From: Paenibacillus paeoniae
Lineage (GTDB): Bacteria > Bacillota > Bacilli > Paenibacillales > Paenibacillaceae
NCBI RefSeq assembly: GCF_003388735.1
Contig: NZ_QUBQ01000006.1
Coordinates: 186,001-250,000, forward strand
Direction: 5' to 3'
DNA: 64,000 nt
The first letter of the stretch is position 1. Every line of letters starts with the position of its first letter. Below the pieces are notes generated by a model. It was not told the origin of the DNA. It worked only from the letters and a program-made list of their open reading frames with translations, and did no database searches. Positions 1 through 8,169 of the stretch are shown piece by piece. The position numbers and the translations under genes were made by a program.

Positions 1-58
1 AATCCAGTGTATCCACTCCCTCGTACATCAACACCGCTACATTTTTTGCTTTCTCCAT
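1..58 (-). CDS. DJ-1/PfpI-type protein, N-terminal fragment (runs off left edge)
   Basis: Only the first 19 codons are in the window. They read MEKAKNVAVLMYEGVDTLD, which resembles the first beta strand and following loop of DJ-1/PfpI (class I glutamine amidotransferase-like) proteins. The ATG at 58-56 has a GGAGCG ribosome binding site at 65-70. The gene lies directly behind a ZTP-type riboswitch and an intrinsic terminator, so it is probably controlled by that leader. The family call rests on a very short segment. The enzyme activity (protease, hydratase, glyoxalase-like or regulator) cannot be told. Confidence 0.55.
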   Translation of the reverse strand, partial: MEKAKNVAVLMYEGVDTLD

Positions 59-80
59 CCCAATCGCTCCTTTGAACATA

Positions 81-111
81 AAAAAGCATTCGATCCATGA
101 TCAAATGCTTT
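81..111 (-). terminator. Intrinsic terminator in riboswitch leader
   Basis: On the minus strand, AAAGCATTTGATC and a pairing arm ending in GAATGCTTTTTT form a hairpin with a U-run. It lies between the riboswitch core and the ribosome binding site, the usual expression platform of a transcription-attenuating riboswitch. Confidence 0.8.
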
Positions 112-186
112 GCCCAGGCGAACGGCTCGTATGATAGATGTGCTCCCCCGTAGTAATCTACGTTCTCGCCAGTTACACATCCAGAT
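112..186 (-). ncRNA. ZTP (pfl-type) riboswitch
   Basis: The minus strand carries the pfl/ZTP core blocks in order: AACTGGCG, a small hairpin CGTAG-ATTA-CTACG, GGGGAGC, and then GCCGTTCGCCTGGGC. P1 is formed by ATGTGT (180-175) with GCACAT (143-138). GGCG of the first block can pair with CGCC of the last block, as in the ZTP pseudoknot. A terminator hairpin follows at once. ZTP riboswitches sense the purine-pathway intermediate ZMP/ZTP and usually control purine or one-carbon genes. Here the next gene looks DJ-1/PfpI-like. Identification is by motif, not by covariance model. Confidence 0.85.
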
Positions 187-197
187 ATTTACTGGAT

Positions 198-225
198 ATT
201 ATAAATGATTGGCCAAGAAAGTCAA
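198..225 (-). promoter_or_regulatory. Sigma-A promoter of riboswitch transcript
   Basis: On the minus strand, TTGACT (225-220) and TATAAT (203-198) are separated by 16 bases. Transcription would start near 191, just upstream of the riboswitch P1 helix. This is a near-consensus housekeeping promoter. Confidence 0.75.
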
Positions 226-462
226 TAACATGTCTTCGGGTAACGATATGCAATCAGATATGTGCTCAACAAAAAGGAACCGTTTCTTGGAAAGATAGAC
301 TGTACGCATAGAAAGGCGATGCCAGGAATCAATTCCAAAGCACCGCCATTATTCATTTTTACAGTTATGTTCAATCAGGAAAGCCATCGTTCAAGTAAAT
401 AACGACACTTTAGGAATAGTCTCCTGAAATGGACAGCATTATGCTGGAAAATTATTCGTAGA

Positions 463-2082
463 CTATCGTCTTGGTCTGGAAGGAGATGAAGCCCATGGGG
501 ACGGCAGAATCGAAATAATGGTGCCAGACTCCTGATGCACTTCTTGACGCAATTGCGGCTTCGAGTAGCTGCTCGACGAAGCAGACCTATTCGGCTGCTG
601 CGATCTCGGCTTGTTCGATTGACGCTGGTTCAGTCCCTGACGAGGACGATCCGTCTTTGTGGATGGTGGCTGATCCACCTTGGGTTGGCTTTGCGGCTTC
701 GGCTGCCTATGATTCTCTTGCGGTTTTGACCCGCCGGAGCGTTTCGGCTTATTCTCCTGTTGTCGCGCGTCCACGGATTGAGCCTTATTTTGCGGCTTTG
801 GCTGGCTGGACGCATTGGAGCCAGCTTGCGTTTCCGCGCCTTGCGGTTTATTCCCTTTGCGGCGAGGCTTCGATCCGTTTCCACCGTTGTTAACGGACGG
901 CTTCGAGGAAGTCTGCGCTCCAGCAGACGAAGCGGCGCTCGCCCCCTGCATCGGATAAGGATGTCCATCCATGACAGGCACCTTCTTCTTGATCAGCTTC
1001 TCGATATCCTTCAGATACGGAAGCTCATCCTTCTCGCAGAAAGAAATAGCGGTTCCGTCATGCCCCGCACGACCTGTCCGACCAATACGGTGAACGTACG
1101 TCTCCGGAATATTCGGCAGGTTGAAGTTGATGACATGCGACAATTCCTCGACATCGATGCCTCTGGCTGCAATATCTGTCGCTACCAATACGCGAGTCGC
1201 ACCGCTCTTGAAGTTGCTCAGTGCGTTCTGACGAGCATTCTGCGACTTGTCGCCGTGAATAGCTTGTGCCGTAATCCGCTGCTTGTTCAACCCGCGGGCT
1301 ACACGGTCTGCGCCATGCTTCGTACGCGTGAATACTAATGCCGATACGATCGACTTGTCCTGCAACAGATCATTCAGAAGCGACTGCTTGTTCTCCTTGT
1401 CCACCAGATACAAGGATTGTGCAATACGATCCACTGTGGACGATACCGGCGTCACTTCAACCTTAACAGGATCGGTAAGCAGACTGTCTGCGAGATGAGC
1501 AATCTCCGGCGGCATGGTTGCCGAGAAGAACAATGTTTGACGCTTGGCAGGCAGCTTGGAGATAATCTTTTTAACATCGTTAATGAACCCCATGTCCAGC
1601 ATGCGATCCGCCTCGTCCAATACGAGCATCTCCACAGCTTGAAGGTTGAGGACTTTCTGATTTAGCAGGTCCATCAGTCGACCCGGCGTCGCAATGAGAA
1701 TATCGGTGCCTTGAGCAAGCGCGCGTTCCTGTCCGCTCTGGGAGACACCGCCTACAATCGCAAGACAGCTCAGCTTGGTGAACTGGCTGTACGCTTGAAT
1801 ATTGTCCGAGATTTGCAGCGCCAGCTCTCTTGTCGGTGACAGGATCAATGCACGAATTGGACGATCCTTTCTCGCCTTCTCCATGCCGCTGCTCAACAAT
1901 TGAATCATCGGCAACGAGAATGCTGCCGTCTTGCCCGTACCCGTCTGTGCGCAGCCGAGCAAATCCCGGCCCGCTAACACGGATGGGATCGAACGCTCCT
2001 GAATAGGGGTTGGTTCTGTATAGTTTTCTTTGCTCAATGCTTGTAAAATGGGCTGAATCAGCTTCAGATCTTGAAAATTCAT
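463..2082 (-). CDS. DEAD-box ATP-dependent RNA helicase (RhlE-like)
   Basis: This cytosolic RNA helicase remodels RNA duplexes, probably in ribosome assembly, mRNA decay or cold adaptation. The motifs appear in order: Q motif PTPIQ, motif I AQTGTGKT, Ia PTRELALQ, TPGRLMDL, DEADRMLDMGF, SAT, ARGIDV and HRIGRTGRAG. The two RecA-like lobes cover about the first 375 residues. A roughly 160-residue low-complexity tail rich in Gln, Ser, Pro, Lys and Asn follows, the basic RNA-tethering tail seen in RhlE/CshA-type helicases. The start was set at the ATG at 2082 (MNFQDLKLIQ). An AGGAGA ribosome binding site lies 10 bases upstream, and the reading frame upstream of it has no helicase-like sequence. 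The protein is about 539 residues and seems monocistronic. The last ~20 residues differ in composition from the tail before them. Confidence 0.93.
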   Translation of the reverse strand: MNFQDLKLIQPILQALSKENYTEPTPIQERSIPSVLAGRDLLGCAQTGTGKTAAFSLPMIQLLSSGMEKARKDRPIRALILSPTRELALQISDNIQAYSQFTKLSCLAIVGGVSQSGQERALAQGTDILIATPGRLMDLLNQKVLNLQAVEMLVLDEADRMLDMGFINDVKKIISKLPAKRQTLFFSATMPPEIAHLADSLLTDPVKVEVTPVSSTVDRIAQSLYLVDKENKQSLLNDLLQDKSIVSALVFTRTKHGADRVARGLNKQRITAQAIHGDKSQNARQNALSNFKSGATRVLVATDIAARGIDVEELSHVINFNLPNIPETYVHRIGRTGRAGHDGTAISFCEKDELPYLKDIEKLIKKKVPVMDGHPYPMQGASAASSAGAQTSSKPSVNNGGNGSKPRRKGNKPQGAETQAGSNASSQPKPQNKAQSVDARQQENKPKRSGGSKPQENHRQPKPQSQPKVDQPPSTKTDRPRQGLNQRQSNKPRSQQPNRSASSSSYSKPQLRQEVHQESGTIISILPSPWASSPSRPRR

Positions 2083-2208
2083 TTTATGTCGTTCTCCTAT
2101 TTGAACACTGTATGTGTTGTTATCGTGTATAGCGTCTAAGGATACCACAAATAAGTGTAAAATAGTAGAAACTTTCGCAGAAGTCCGTATTTTTCACCTA
2201 TTCTCTGG

Positions 2209-2760
2209 CTAATTCCGCTCCAATTCCACCCTTAGTCTTCCGAACCAATCCCTTGCGTAGCGATGCGCTCCCAGGCCGTAATTGAGTGTCAGCAGCTGAT
2301 AATGAAAGAGGTCGCGATATTGCTGCGGTACCTCCACCCCTTCCAATTCCTGCTCCATCCGCTCCAGAGCTGCCAGCGCCCGCTCCATCTTATCCATCAT
2401 CTCGGCAATGATGACTTCCCTGTCCGACGCATGCTCCACATGACCAAGAAAGAATAGCTTCGACAATACCGTTACTTCCAACTTTTGATCCGGCGTCTCA
2501 CTGTGCATCCAGTGAAGAAACGCTTCACGGCCTTGCGGGAGCACATGATACACTTTCTTAAGTCTACCGTTCTCTGCGAGTTCCTCGCAAGAGATCCACT
2601 CTTTGCCTAACAGCTTTCTCAGTGCCGTCTGCAAACTGCCGTAACTTGCGCTATAGAATAGGGAGATTCCTCGTTTGAAGTTTCGGTGCAGCTCGTATAA
2701 CGTCTGTCTCTGAATCATCAATAGTCCCAAGATCACATGTTCCATCCCTGTCACCGCCAT
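2209..2760 (-). CDS. PadR family transcriptional regulator
   Basis: A PadR-type DNA-binding protein of about 183 residues. The N-terminal winged helix contains MEHVILGLLMIQRQTLYELH and a following ALRKLLGKEWIS segment, typical of the PadR domain. A C-terminal helical part has long amphipathic stretches (ALAALERMEQELEG) that fit the dimerisation region (Vir_act_alpha_C type). The start is taken at ATG 2760 (MAVTGMEH). ATG at the internal MEHVIL is a possible alternative. It is divergent from the serine hydrolase at 2856 with about 95 bases between, so it may control that gene and itself. Confidence 0.85.
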   Translation of the reverse strand: MAVTGMEHVILGLLMIQRQTLYELHRNFKRGISLFYSASYGSLQTALRKLLGKEWISCEELAENGRLKKVYHVLPQGREAFLHWMHSETPDQKLEVTVLSKLFFLGHVEHASDREVIIAEMMDKMERALAALERMEQELEGVEVPQQYRDLFHYQLLTLNYGLGAHRYARDWFGRLRVELERN

Positions 2761-2855
2761 TTCGTCCCTATTGCAGCAGTAATCAAATACTGCTATTAGC
2801 AATATATCTATTAGGGATAAGAAAAAGAACGACTTAGGTGACTGGAGGTTATAAA

Positions 2856-3971
2856 ATGGCGGCAAAAACAGACTTAGCCTCACCAAACATCAGCAAGCTG
2901 ACTCAGCGACTGGACAATATCTTTCGTAAGTATGAGCAAAAGCGTATAGGTATGCCTAAAGGCCAGCAAGCCGCGCTACAAGGCCGTATCTGCTCCGCAA
3001 GATCGGGGCTCGACTACCGATTCCCCGATACGTCCAGACCGTATCACATCGCCAGCATCGGCAAGCTTTTTACCATGACGCTTATAGGCATGCTCGTCGA
3101 TCAGGGGAAGCTTACATGGCATGACCGCATTAGCTCTTACTTTAAGCAGGAAGAACTGGAGAGATTGTTCCTGTACAAAGGACGCGACTATGCCGGCGAT
3201 GTGACGATCAGCCACCTGCTCGGCCACACATCCGGGATCGGGGACTACTTTGAAGGTCCCGTCAACAGCGGACGGTCTTTCGCCGACAGCATCCTATCTG
3301 AGCCAAACCGGATATGGACCCCTTCCGAGCTTATTGCGTTTACCCGAGAACGCCAGCAGGCGGTCAGCCCTCCCGGCAGCCGCTTCCAGTATTCCGATAC
3401 CGGGTTTATACTGCTGGGACAGCTCATTGAGAAGGTGACAGGCAGCACATTCGGCAGCCTGCTTCGTACACGCATCTTTGAACCGCTGAACATGAGGGAC
3501 ACCTATTTGATGTTCTATACCGAACCTCTCAATGTACCTGCCCCTGCCATCTCTCCGCTCTGGTTCAAAAAGCACGATATAAGCGGCTTCAACAGCCTTA
3601 GCTGCGACTGGTCTGGTGGAGGAATTGTCTCAACAACCGACGATCTGCTGGTGTTCAGCCAAGCGCTTCATGGCGGTAGGCTGTATGACCCTTCTACCCT
3701 GCAAACAGTGACCTCCTTCCCGCATCAGTTCCGCCCCGGCATTCATTACGGACTTGGCATGATGGAAATCCAGTTCGAGCGGCTGTTTTTTCTGCTGCGG
3801 GGATACCCCAGATTAAGGGGTCATCTGGGTATTACGGCGGCCCATCTGCACTGCGATCCTGCAAGTGATACCCACATCGTCTTGAACTTCGGCTCTGATG
3901 CCGCTATGCATCAAAGCTTCAACGCACTCATCGCCATCATGAGCGAACTGAAGAAAGCTCAAGTCCTCTAA
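2856..3971 (+). CDS. Serine hydrolase, beta-lactamase class C family
   Basis: A 371-residue penicillin-binding-protein-like or esterase-type serine hydrolase. The nucleophile motif SxxK is in ASIGKLFTMT near residue 65, and a YSDTGF segment supplies the YxN-like tyrosine near residue 180. A GHLGITA segment stands where class C enzymes carry the HxG/KTG motif. The start ATG at 2856 follows a strong GGAGG site. No convincing signal peptide is seen, so the protein may be cytosolic. It is divergent from the PadR gene, which is its likely regulator. The substrate is unknown: this family includes D-Ala-D-Ala peptidases, esterases and beta-lactamase-like proteins, and true beta-lactamase activity should not be assumed. 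Confidence 0.88.
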   Translation: MAAKTDLASPNISKLTQRLDNIFRKYEQKRIGMPKGQQAALQGRICSARSGLDYRFPDTSRPYHIASIGKLFTMTLIGMLVDQGKLTWHDRISSYFKQEELERLFLYKGRDYAGDVTISHLLGHTSGIGDYFEGPVNSGRSFADSILSEPNRIWTPSELIAFTRERQQAVSPPGSRFQYSDTGFILLGQLIEKVTGSTFGSLLRTRIFEPLNMRDTYLMFYTEPLNVPAPAISPLWFKKHDISGFNSLSCDWSGGGIVSTTDDLLVFSQALHGGRLYDPSTLQTVTSFPHQFRPGIHYGLGMMEIQFERLFFLLRGYPRLRGHLGITAAHLHCDPASDTHIVLNFGSDAAMHQSFNALIAIMSELKKAQVL

Positions 3972-3983
3972 CCTTTCTATGCA

Positions 3984-4014
3984 GAAGGCACGCAATTTCC
4001 GATTGCGTGCCTTC
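3984..4014 (+). terminator. Terminator hairpin after serine hydrolase
   Basis: A 13-bp perfect stem (GAAGGCACGCAAT with ATTGCGTGCCTTC) with a 5-base loop lies 12 bases past the stop codon at 3971. The T-run after it is weak. It also sits downstream of the convergent channel gene, so it may act in both directions. Confidence 0.7.
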
Positions 4015-4059
4015 ACTTTCTGAACTATATGCTTTTCGCTCGGAGCTGTCGTTGGCGGC

Positions 4060-4410
4060 TTACTCCTCTTCCTTCTTCCCTGTCTTGCGTTCAGGCTGCT
4101 TGATAAGAGCGTAGGCAATATGTCCAATTAGTCCAAGAAACAATCCCGTGCCTACGACCACATAGAGCATCATGAACACCTTGCCCAGCTCGGTCTGAGG
4201 CTCGAAAGTCGGGTGACCCACCGTACTAAGCGTCAACACGCAGACATACAAGGCGTCGACGATGGACAGCCCTTCGTTCCTGACAAAAAACACGGTGCCT
4301 GACAATAACATGACTATGACCAGCATAAATAATGCCTGAAAATTTTTCAGTTTGAATGACCGCCATAGCGCGCTAAACAGCCGCTTTACGGTTAATAGTA
4401 ATGATATCAT
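4060..4410 (-). CDS. Two-TM potassium-channel-family protein with atypical filter
   Basis: A 116-residue membrane protein with two hydrophobic helices (about residues 26-43 and 77-102) on either side of a pore loop, the layout of KcsA/NaK-type pore domains. The filter reads TVGHP (63-67) inside TLSTVGHPTFEPQT. A classical K+ channel has TVGYG or TVGFG. The FEPQTELGK run that follows resembles the NaK family, whose filter is TVGDG. The C-terminus is short, basic and acidic (KTGKKEEE), with no RCK/TrkA-N gating domain. The ATG at 4410 is preceded by a GGGAGAAGGGG purine run. Ion selectivity is uncertain because of the His-Pro in the filter. Confidence 0.85.
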   Translation of the reverse strand: MISLLLTVKRLFSALWRSFKLKNFQALFMLVIVMLLSGTVFFVRNEGLSIVDALYVCVLTLSTVGHPTFEPQTELGKVFMMLYVVVGTGLFLGLIGHIAYALIKQPERKTGKKEEE

Positions 4411-4590
4411 GCGCTATCCCCTTCTCCCACATTGAACAATCAGACCTATAGAATAAAGCATACATCGCTGCTTCGTCCATAAATGATTGATTCCGTCCCT
4501 CCTATCAGGCGTTACACCAACTGTGTCCAATCCGGGTTCCGCTCTACCGAATAAGCTGTAGCACATCGGAGTTTCGAAAGGGGCGAGAGG

Positions 4591-5619
4591 ATGGACGCAT
4601 GGAGGGACGAATACGAGCAGCTTCTATTCCTGCAGGACCGGTCGATCGGGTTCAAAGCTGTCATCGCCATTCATAATACGAGTCTCGGCCCTTCGCTTGG
4701 CGGTTGCCGAATACGGCAATACGCCAGCGACCAGGATGCCGTCGCAGACGCGCTCAGACTGGCCCGAAGCATGACCTACAAATCCGCGCTGGCTGGGGTT
4801 CCCTATGGAGGAGGCAAAGCCGTCATTCTGGCATCCCCTGATGCTGGCCCGCGCGATGCCTTGTTTCGCACATTAGGAAAGCATATCCAGAAGCTGCAGG
4901 GCCAATACATTACCGGCATGGACCTTGGAACAACCGTGGCGGACATGGATACCGTTCGTCAAGAGACGACTTTCGTTACAGATACAAGCGGCTCGCTTGG
5001 AGCGGTCGGCGATCTGACCGCCAAGATGACAGCTTATGGCGTATTTCTCGGCATTGGCGCATCCCTTCGGCGCCTGTTCGGTTCTGAGTCGCTGCTTCAC
5101 CGGAGCGTAGCCGTACAAGGACTAGGCAAAGTAGGCTATCAGCTCTGCCGTTACTTGAAGGAAGCTGGAGCAAGGCTGACGGTGACGGACCTCGATGCGA
5201 GACTCGTTCGCAAGGCCGCCAAGGAATTCGGAGCAAGCGTCTCCTTACCGGCAAATATTATGGCGGTTCCATGTGACGTACTCGCCCCCTGTGCGCTCGG
5301 AGGCGTGCTGGACGATGGTGCAATCGGCAGGCTGAATTGCCGAATTGTGGCGGGAGCGGCCAACAATCAACTGGCCGAAGAGAGGCACGGCGACAAGCTG
5401 CGAAAGCGTGGCATTCTGTACGCCCCCGATTATGTCATTAATGCGGGCGGCATTATCGTGACCGCGTCCGAACTGAGCGGTGGCGATGCTGCTCAAGCGA
5501 AGCGCAACGTGGAATCGATCTATGGGACGCTGACTCGTGTGTACGACCTGGCAGAAGCACAGAGTTTATCTACATCTGCAGCGGCGAACCGCTTGGCGGA
5601 AAACCTCTTTCGCGCCTAA
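4591..5619 (+). CDS. Leu/Phe/Val-type amino acid dehydrogenase
   Basis: An NAD-dependent oxidative deaminase of the Glu/Leu/Phe/Val dehydrogenase superfamily, converting a branched-chain or aromatic amino acid to its 2-oxo acid plus ammonia. The N-terminal domain has FKAVIAIHNTSLGPSLGG, MTYK (Lys64) and GGGK (Lys76). These last two match the substrate-binding and catalytic lysines of leucine dehydrogenase. The NAD-binding half shows GLGKVG and APDYVINAGG. At 342 residues it is slightly shorter than typical leucine dehydrogenase (about 365). Substrate (Leu, Val or Phe) is not decidable by eye. The start follows a GGGGCGAGAGG purine-rich site. No T-box or other leader motif was seen upstream. 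Confidence 0.88.
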   Translation: MDAWRDEYEQLLFLQDRSIGFKAVIAIHNTSLGPSLGGCRIRQYASDQDAVADALRLARSMTYKSALAGVPYGGGKAVILASPDAGPRDALFRTLGKHIQKLQGQYITGMDLGTTVADMDTVRQETTFVTDTSGSLGAVGDLTAKMTAYGVFLGIGASLRRLFGSESLLHRSVAVQGLGKVGYQLCRYLKEAGARLTVTDLDARLVRKAAKEFGASVSLPANIMAVPCDVLAPCALGGVLDDGAIGRLNCRIVAGAANNQLAEERHGDKLRKRGILYAPDYVINAGGIIVTASELSGGDAAQAKRNVESIYGTLTRVYDLAEAQSLSTSAAANRLAENLFRA

Positions 5620-5697
5620 CTTTCCGACAAGCTGAGTCCTAGCTCCATCCAGGCAACAAGTGTCTGACAGGGGGCTCCCGAGACTAAATCCCGACAT

Positions 5698-5752
5698 AAG
5701 AAGCAGCCTCCACCCCCGCATAATACTGCGGGTTTAGAGGCTGCTTCTTTAT
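5698..5752 (+). terminator. Bidirectional terminator between convergent genes
   Basis: Arms AAGAAGCAGCCTC (5698-5710) and GAGGCTGCTTCTT (5737-5749) form a 13-bp stem, with an inner CCCGCA/TGCGGG hairpin and T-rich flanks. It separates the convergent amino acid dehydrogenase and ROK kinase genes. Confidence 0.8.
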
Positions 5753-5787
5753 TGAAAAATCATTCTTGTTCTTCTAATAGAACTTCT

Positions 5788-6666
5788 TCAAGCTTCCGCC
5801 GCTTTCACAGCCAGAGCTAGAGCTCCGCTAATTCCCGCCTTGTCGCCAAGACCAGGCTTTACGATATAGCTATGAATATCTTCATGAAGCGCGGGATGAA
5901 GCACATATCCGTTCAGAAGCCCTTGTACTTGCTCCCGTATGAGAGGAAACAGATGCGATTGATGCATGACGCCCCCGCCTAGTATCAGCCTTTCCGGCGA
6001 TAAAATCAGCGTGTAATTCACAAGCGCCTGAGCGATATAGTAGCTCTGCATACGCCATGCGGCATGTTCTTCGCCGAGCTCGGACGCTTTTGTGCCCCAG
6101 CGTGCCTCTATAGCCGGCCCTGAGGCAAGCCCCTCCAGGCAATCGCCATGGAAAGGACAACCCCCAGCGTATTGGTCTTCGGAGTGACGGCGAACGAGTA
6201 TATGCCCCATCTCCGGATGCGTAAGACCATGAACAAGCTTACCTTCCGCAACCGCTCCGGCGCCGATCCCTGTTCCGACCGTCAAGTACAGGCAGCTTTT
6301 CAAGCCTTGGGCTGCCCCCCACAAGAGCTCGCCTAATGCTGCTGCATTGACATCGGTATCAAATCCGACAGGCACGTTCAGCTCCCGCTTCACATGGCCA
6401 ACGATGTCATAGCCGCTCCAATAAGGCTTAGGCGTGCTTGTAACGGTACCATATGTAGCGCTGGCAACGTTGACGTCGATAGGCCCGAAGGTCCCAATTC
6501 CGATGGCTTCGATCCCTTTGTCTGCAAAATAAGCCATCGCCTTGCCCATCGTCTCCTCCGGTGTGGTCGTCGGTATCGTCACCGTCTCTCTTATCGTTCC
6601 GTCCTCCGTGCCGAGACCGCATACAAATTTTGTGCCTCCGCCTTCTATAGCTCCATAGATTCTCAC
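5788..6666 (-). CDS. ROK family sugar kinase (probable fructokinase)
   Basis: An ATP-dependent hexose kinase of the ROK family, about 292 residues. It begins with the phosphate loop GAIEGGGTKF. It has DTDVNAAALGE with the catalytic Asp region, TVGTGIGAG, and the ROK zinc motif GGCPFHGDCLEGLASG. This set, and the length, fit the Bacillus fructokinase type (ScrK/GmuE group). The start is taken at GTG 6666, which has a GGGG purine site 9 bases upstream. The reading frame continues to 6801, but that extension is not kinase-like and covers a palindrome. Gene symbol is withheld because several ROK sugar kinases look alike. Confidence 0.87.
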   Translation of the reverse strand: MRIYGAIEGGGTKFVCGLGTEDGTIRETVTIPTTTPEETMGKAMAYFADKGIEAIGIGTFGPIDVNVASATYGTVTSTPKPYWSGYDIVGHVKRELNVPVGFDTDVNAAALGELLWGAAQGLKSCLYLTVGTGIGAGAVAEGKLVHGLTHPEMGHILVRRHSEDQYAGGCPFHGDCLEGLASGPAIEARWGTKASELGEEHAAWRMQSYYIAQALVNYTLILSPERLILGGGVMHQSHLFPLIREQVQGLLNGYVLHPALHEDIHSYIVKPGLGDKAGISGALALAVKAAEA

Positions 6667-6750
6667 GCGTTCATTCCCCGCATTCCACAACTTGTTTTCT
6701 ATTAACGTAACAGCAAGCTCAATGAATTTCAAGATGACAGCCAATAAGCA

Positions 6751-6788
6751 GAAGAAGCCTGCTGTCCGATCGGACAGCAGGCTTCTTC
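6751..6788. repeat. 38-bp perfect palindrome in the rbsK-ROK intergenic gap
   Basis: GAAGAAGCCTGCTGTCCG is followed by AT and its exact reverse complement, a loop-free palindrome with no mismatch. It lies in the 315-base gap between ribokinase and the ROK kinase. It could be a terminator for rbsK, but no T-run follows on either strand. An operator or cruciform is the alternative. Nothing else was recognised in this gap. Confidence 0.6.
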
Positions 6789-6981
6789 CTTCCCTCCACA
6801 AACCGGGAAGGCTAACTCTATTACCATGTAATCCAGCCGCTAGTATGCTGATGCTTTCTCAGCAGCTCGAATTCTATCGTATATAGTAATAATGCTTTCT
6901 ACCATCCAAATTTGTAGTGAAGACCCAGCTCAATTAGTTGTGCCACACGCCGATGTCATTCGTATTCCGTGATATCACTCG

Positions 6982-7896
6982 CTAGCGACTAGCTAGAAAC
7001 GCCTCAATCTCTGCCTTATCCGGAATCGAGGACTGAGCGCCGTGTCTAGTTACAGCGAGCGCAGCAGCAGCAGCGGCGAATACCAGCGCTTCTTCCGTTG
7101 CCAATCCGTCTGCGCTAGCGGCAGCGTAAGCGCCGATGAATGTATCTCCCGCAGCCGTCGTATCGACCGGCTGGACGCGGAAGGCAGAGACAGCTGCCCG
7201 TGCGCCTTGAGCACTGGCATAGAAGCAGCCCTGCTCGCCCAGCGTCACAATGACGCTGGATGCGCCTTTCGCAAGGGCCCAATCTGCTGCCGTTTCGGCT
7301 GTTTCGACATCGACTACTTTCACACCGGTGACGACTGCCGCTTCCGTCTCATTAACGATAAGCGTATCCAGCAGCGAGAACAACTCTTCTGGCAGCGCCC
7401 TTGCCGGGGCTGGATTCAAGAAAGCGCGGACGCCCTTCTCCTTCGCACTGCGAAGCGCAGCAAGCGTCGTCTCCCAGGGAATCTCATTCTGCAACAGCAC
7501 CGCACAAGCACCATCCCATTGTACCACGGAGGCGAGATCCTCTTCCGTGATCTGCCCGTTTGCGCCTGCAGACAAAATAATATTGTTCTCCCCCTCTTCG
7601 CTTACCGTGATGAGCGCGATGCCGGAAGTCCCTTCCTTACGCAAAACAGACTTCGCATCAACCCCCTTCTCCGATAGGGAAGCAATTAACGTATCTCCGA
7701 AGGGATCAAGGCCTACGGCGCCAATCATCACGCACGGTGCTCCCGCTCTGGCGGCAGCCACAGCCTGGTTGGCCCCTTTTCCACCGGGTACAAACTTCAT
7801 GTCACTGCTATGAATGGTTTCCCCGGGCAGCGGGAATTGTTTCACATTGCTCACAACATCCATATTTACACTTCCGATAACAAGCAGCTTTTGCAA
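6982..7896 (-). CDS. rbsK: Ribokinase
   Basis: Ribokinase phosphorylates D-ribose at O5 in the cytosol for entry to the pentose phosphate pathway. The 304-residue PfkB-fold protein has both family signatures: GGKGANQAVAAARAG near residues 38-52 and DTTAAGDTF with the catalytic Asp near residues 244-252. Asn-rich NPAPA and NETEA segments also fit ribokinases. The start codon is TTG at 7896, with GGAG about 10 bases upstream. No ribose transporter (rbsABCD) is adjacent. The next gene downstream is the ROK kinase, but about 315 bases separate them, so co-transcription is doubtful. Confidence 0.93.
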   Translation of the reverse strand: MQKLLVIGSVNMDVVSNVKQFPLPGETIHSSDMKFVPGGKGANQAVAAARAGAPCVMIGAVGLDPFGDTLIASLSEKGVDAKSVLRKEGTSGIALITVSEEGENNIILSAGANGQITEEDLASVVQWDGACAVLLQNEIPWETTLAALRSAKEKGVRAFLNPAPARALPEELFSLLDTLIVNETEAAVVTGVKVVDVETAETAADWALAKGASSVIVTLGEQGCFYASAQGARAAVSAFRVQPVDTTAAGDTFIGAYAAASADGLATEEALVFAAAAAALAVTRHGAQSSIPDKAEIEAFLASR

Positions 7897-8169
7897 ACCT
7901 ACAACACTCCGTTTCTGTTTATCCTTAGTCCCATTCTCGCTTGTGACAACTCTCTCCTATGATTCGCGACAGCCTATCACCAATAACCTGCACAAGAAAA
8001 TCAGCCTTTCGGGATACCGAATCACTCTCTCAAATAAATGCTAACACGGAGGGCGATCATTATACAAACCGGGAAAACCTCAAGGTGGGGATCTCATCTT
8101 TAGGTCACATAGGCTTAATTGGTCTTCTTAATAGAATGAAATCGTTGTAAACTATTAGGAGGAAAACTT

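Noticed and set aside
4430-4590. T-box or other riboswitch before the amino acid dehydrogenase
   Set aside because: No AGGGTGGCACC-type T-box sequence and no terminator/antiterminator pair were found.
6667-6801. N-terminal extension of the ROK kinase
   Set aside because: The extension is not kinase-like and spans a perfect palindrome; GTG 6666 sits right before the phosphate-loop strand.
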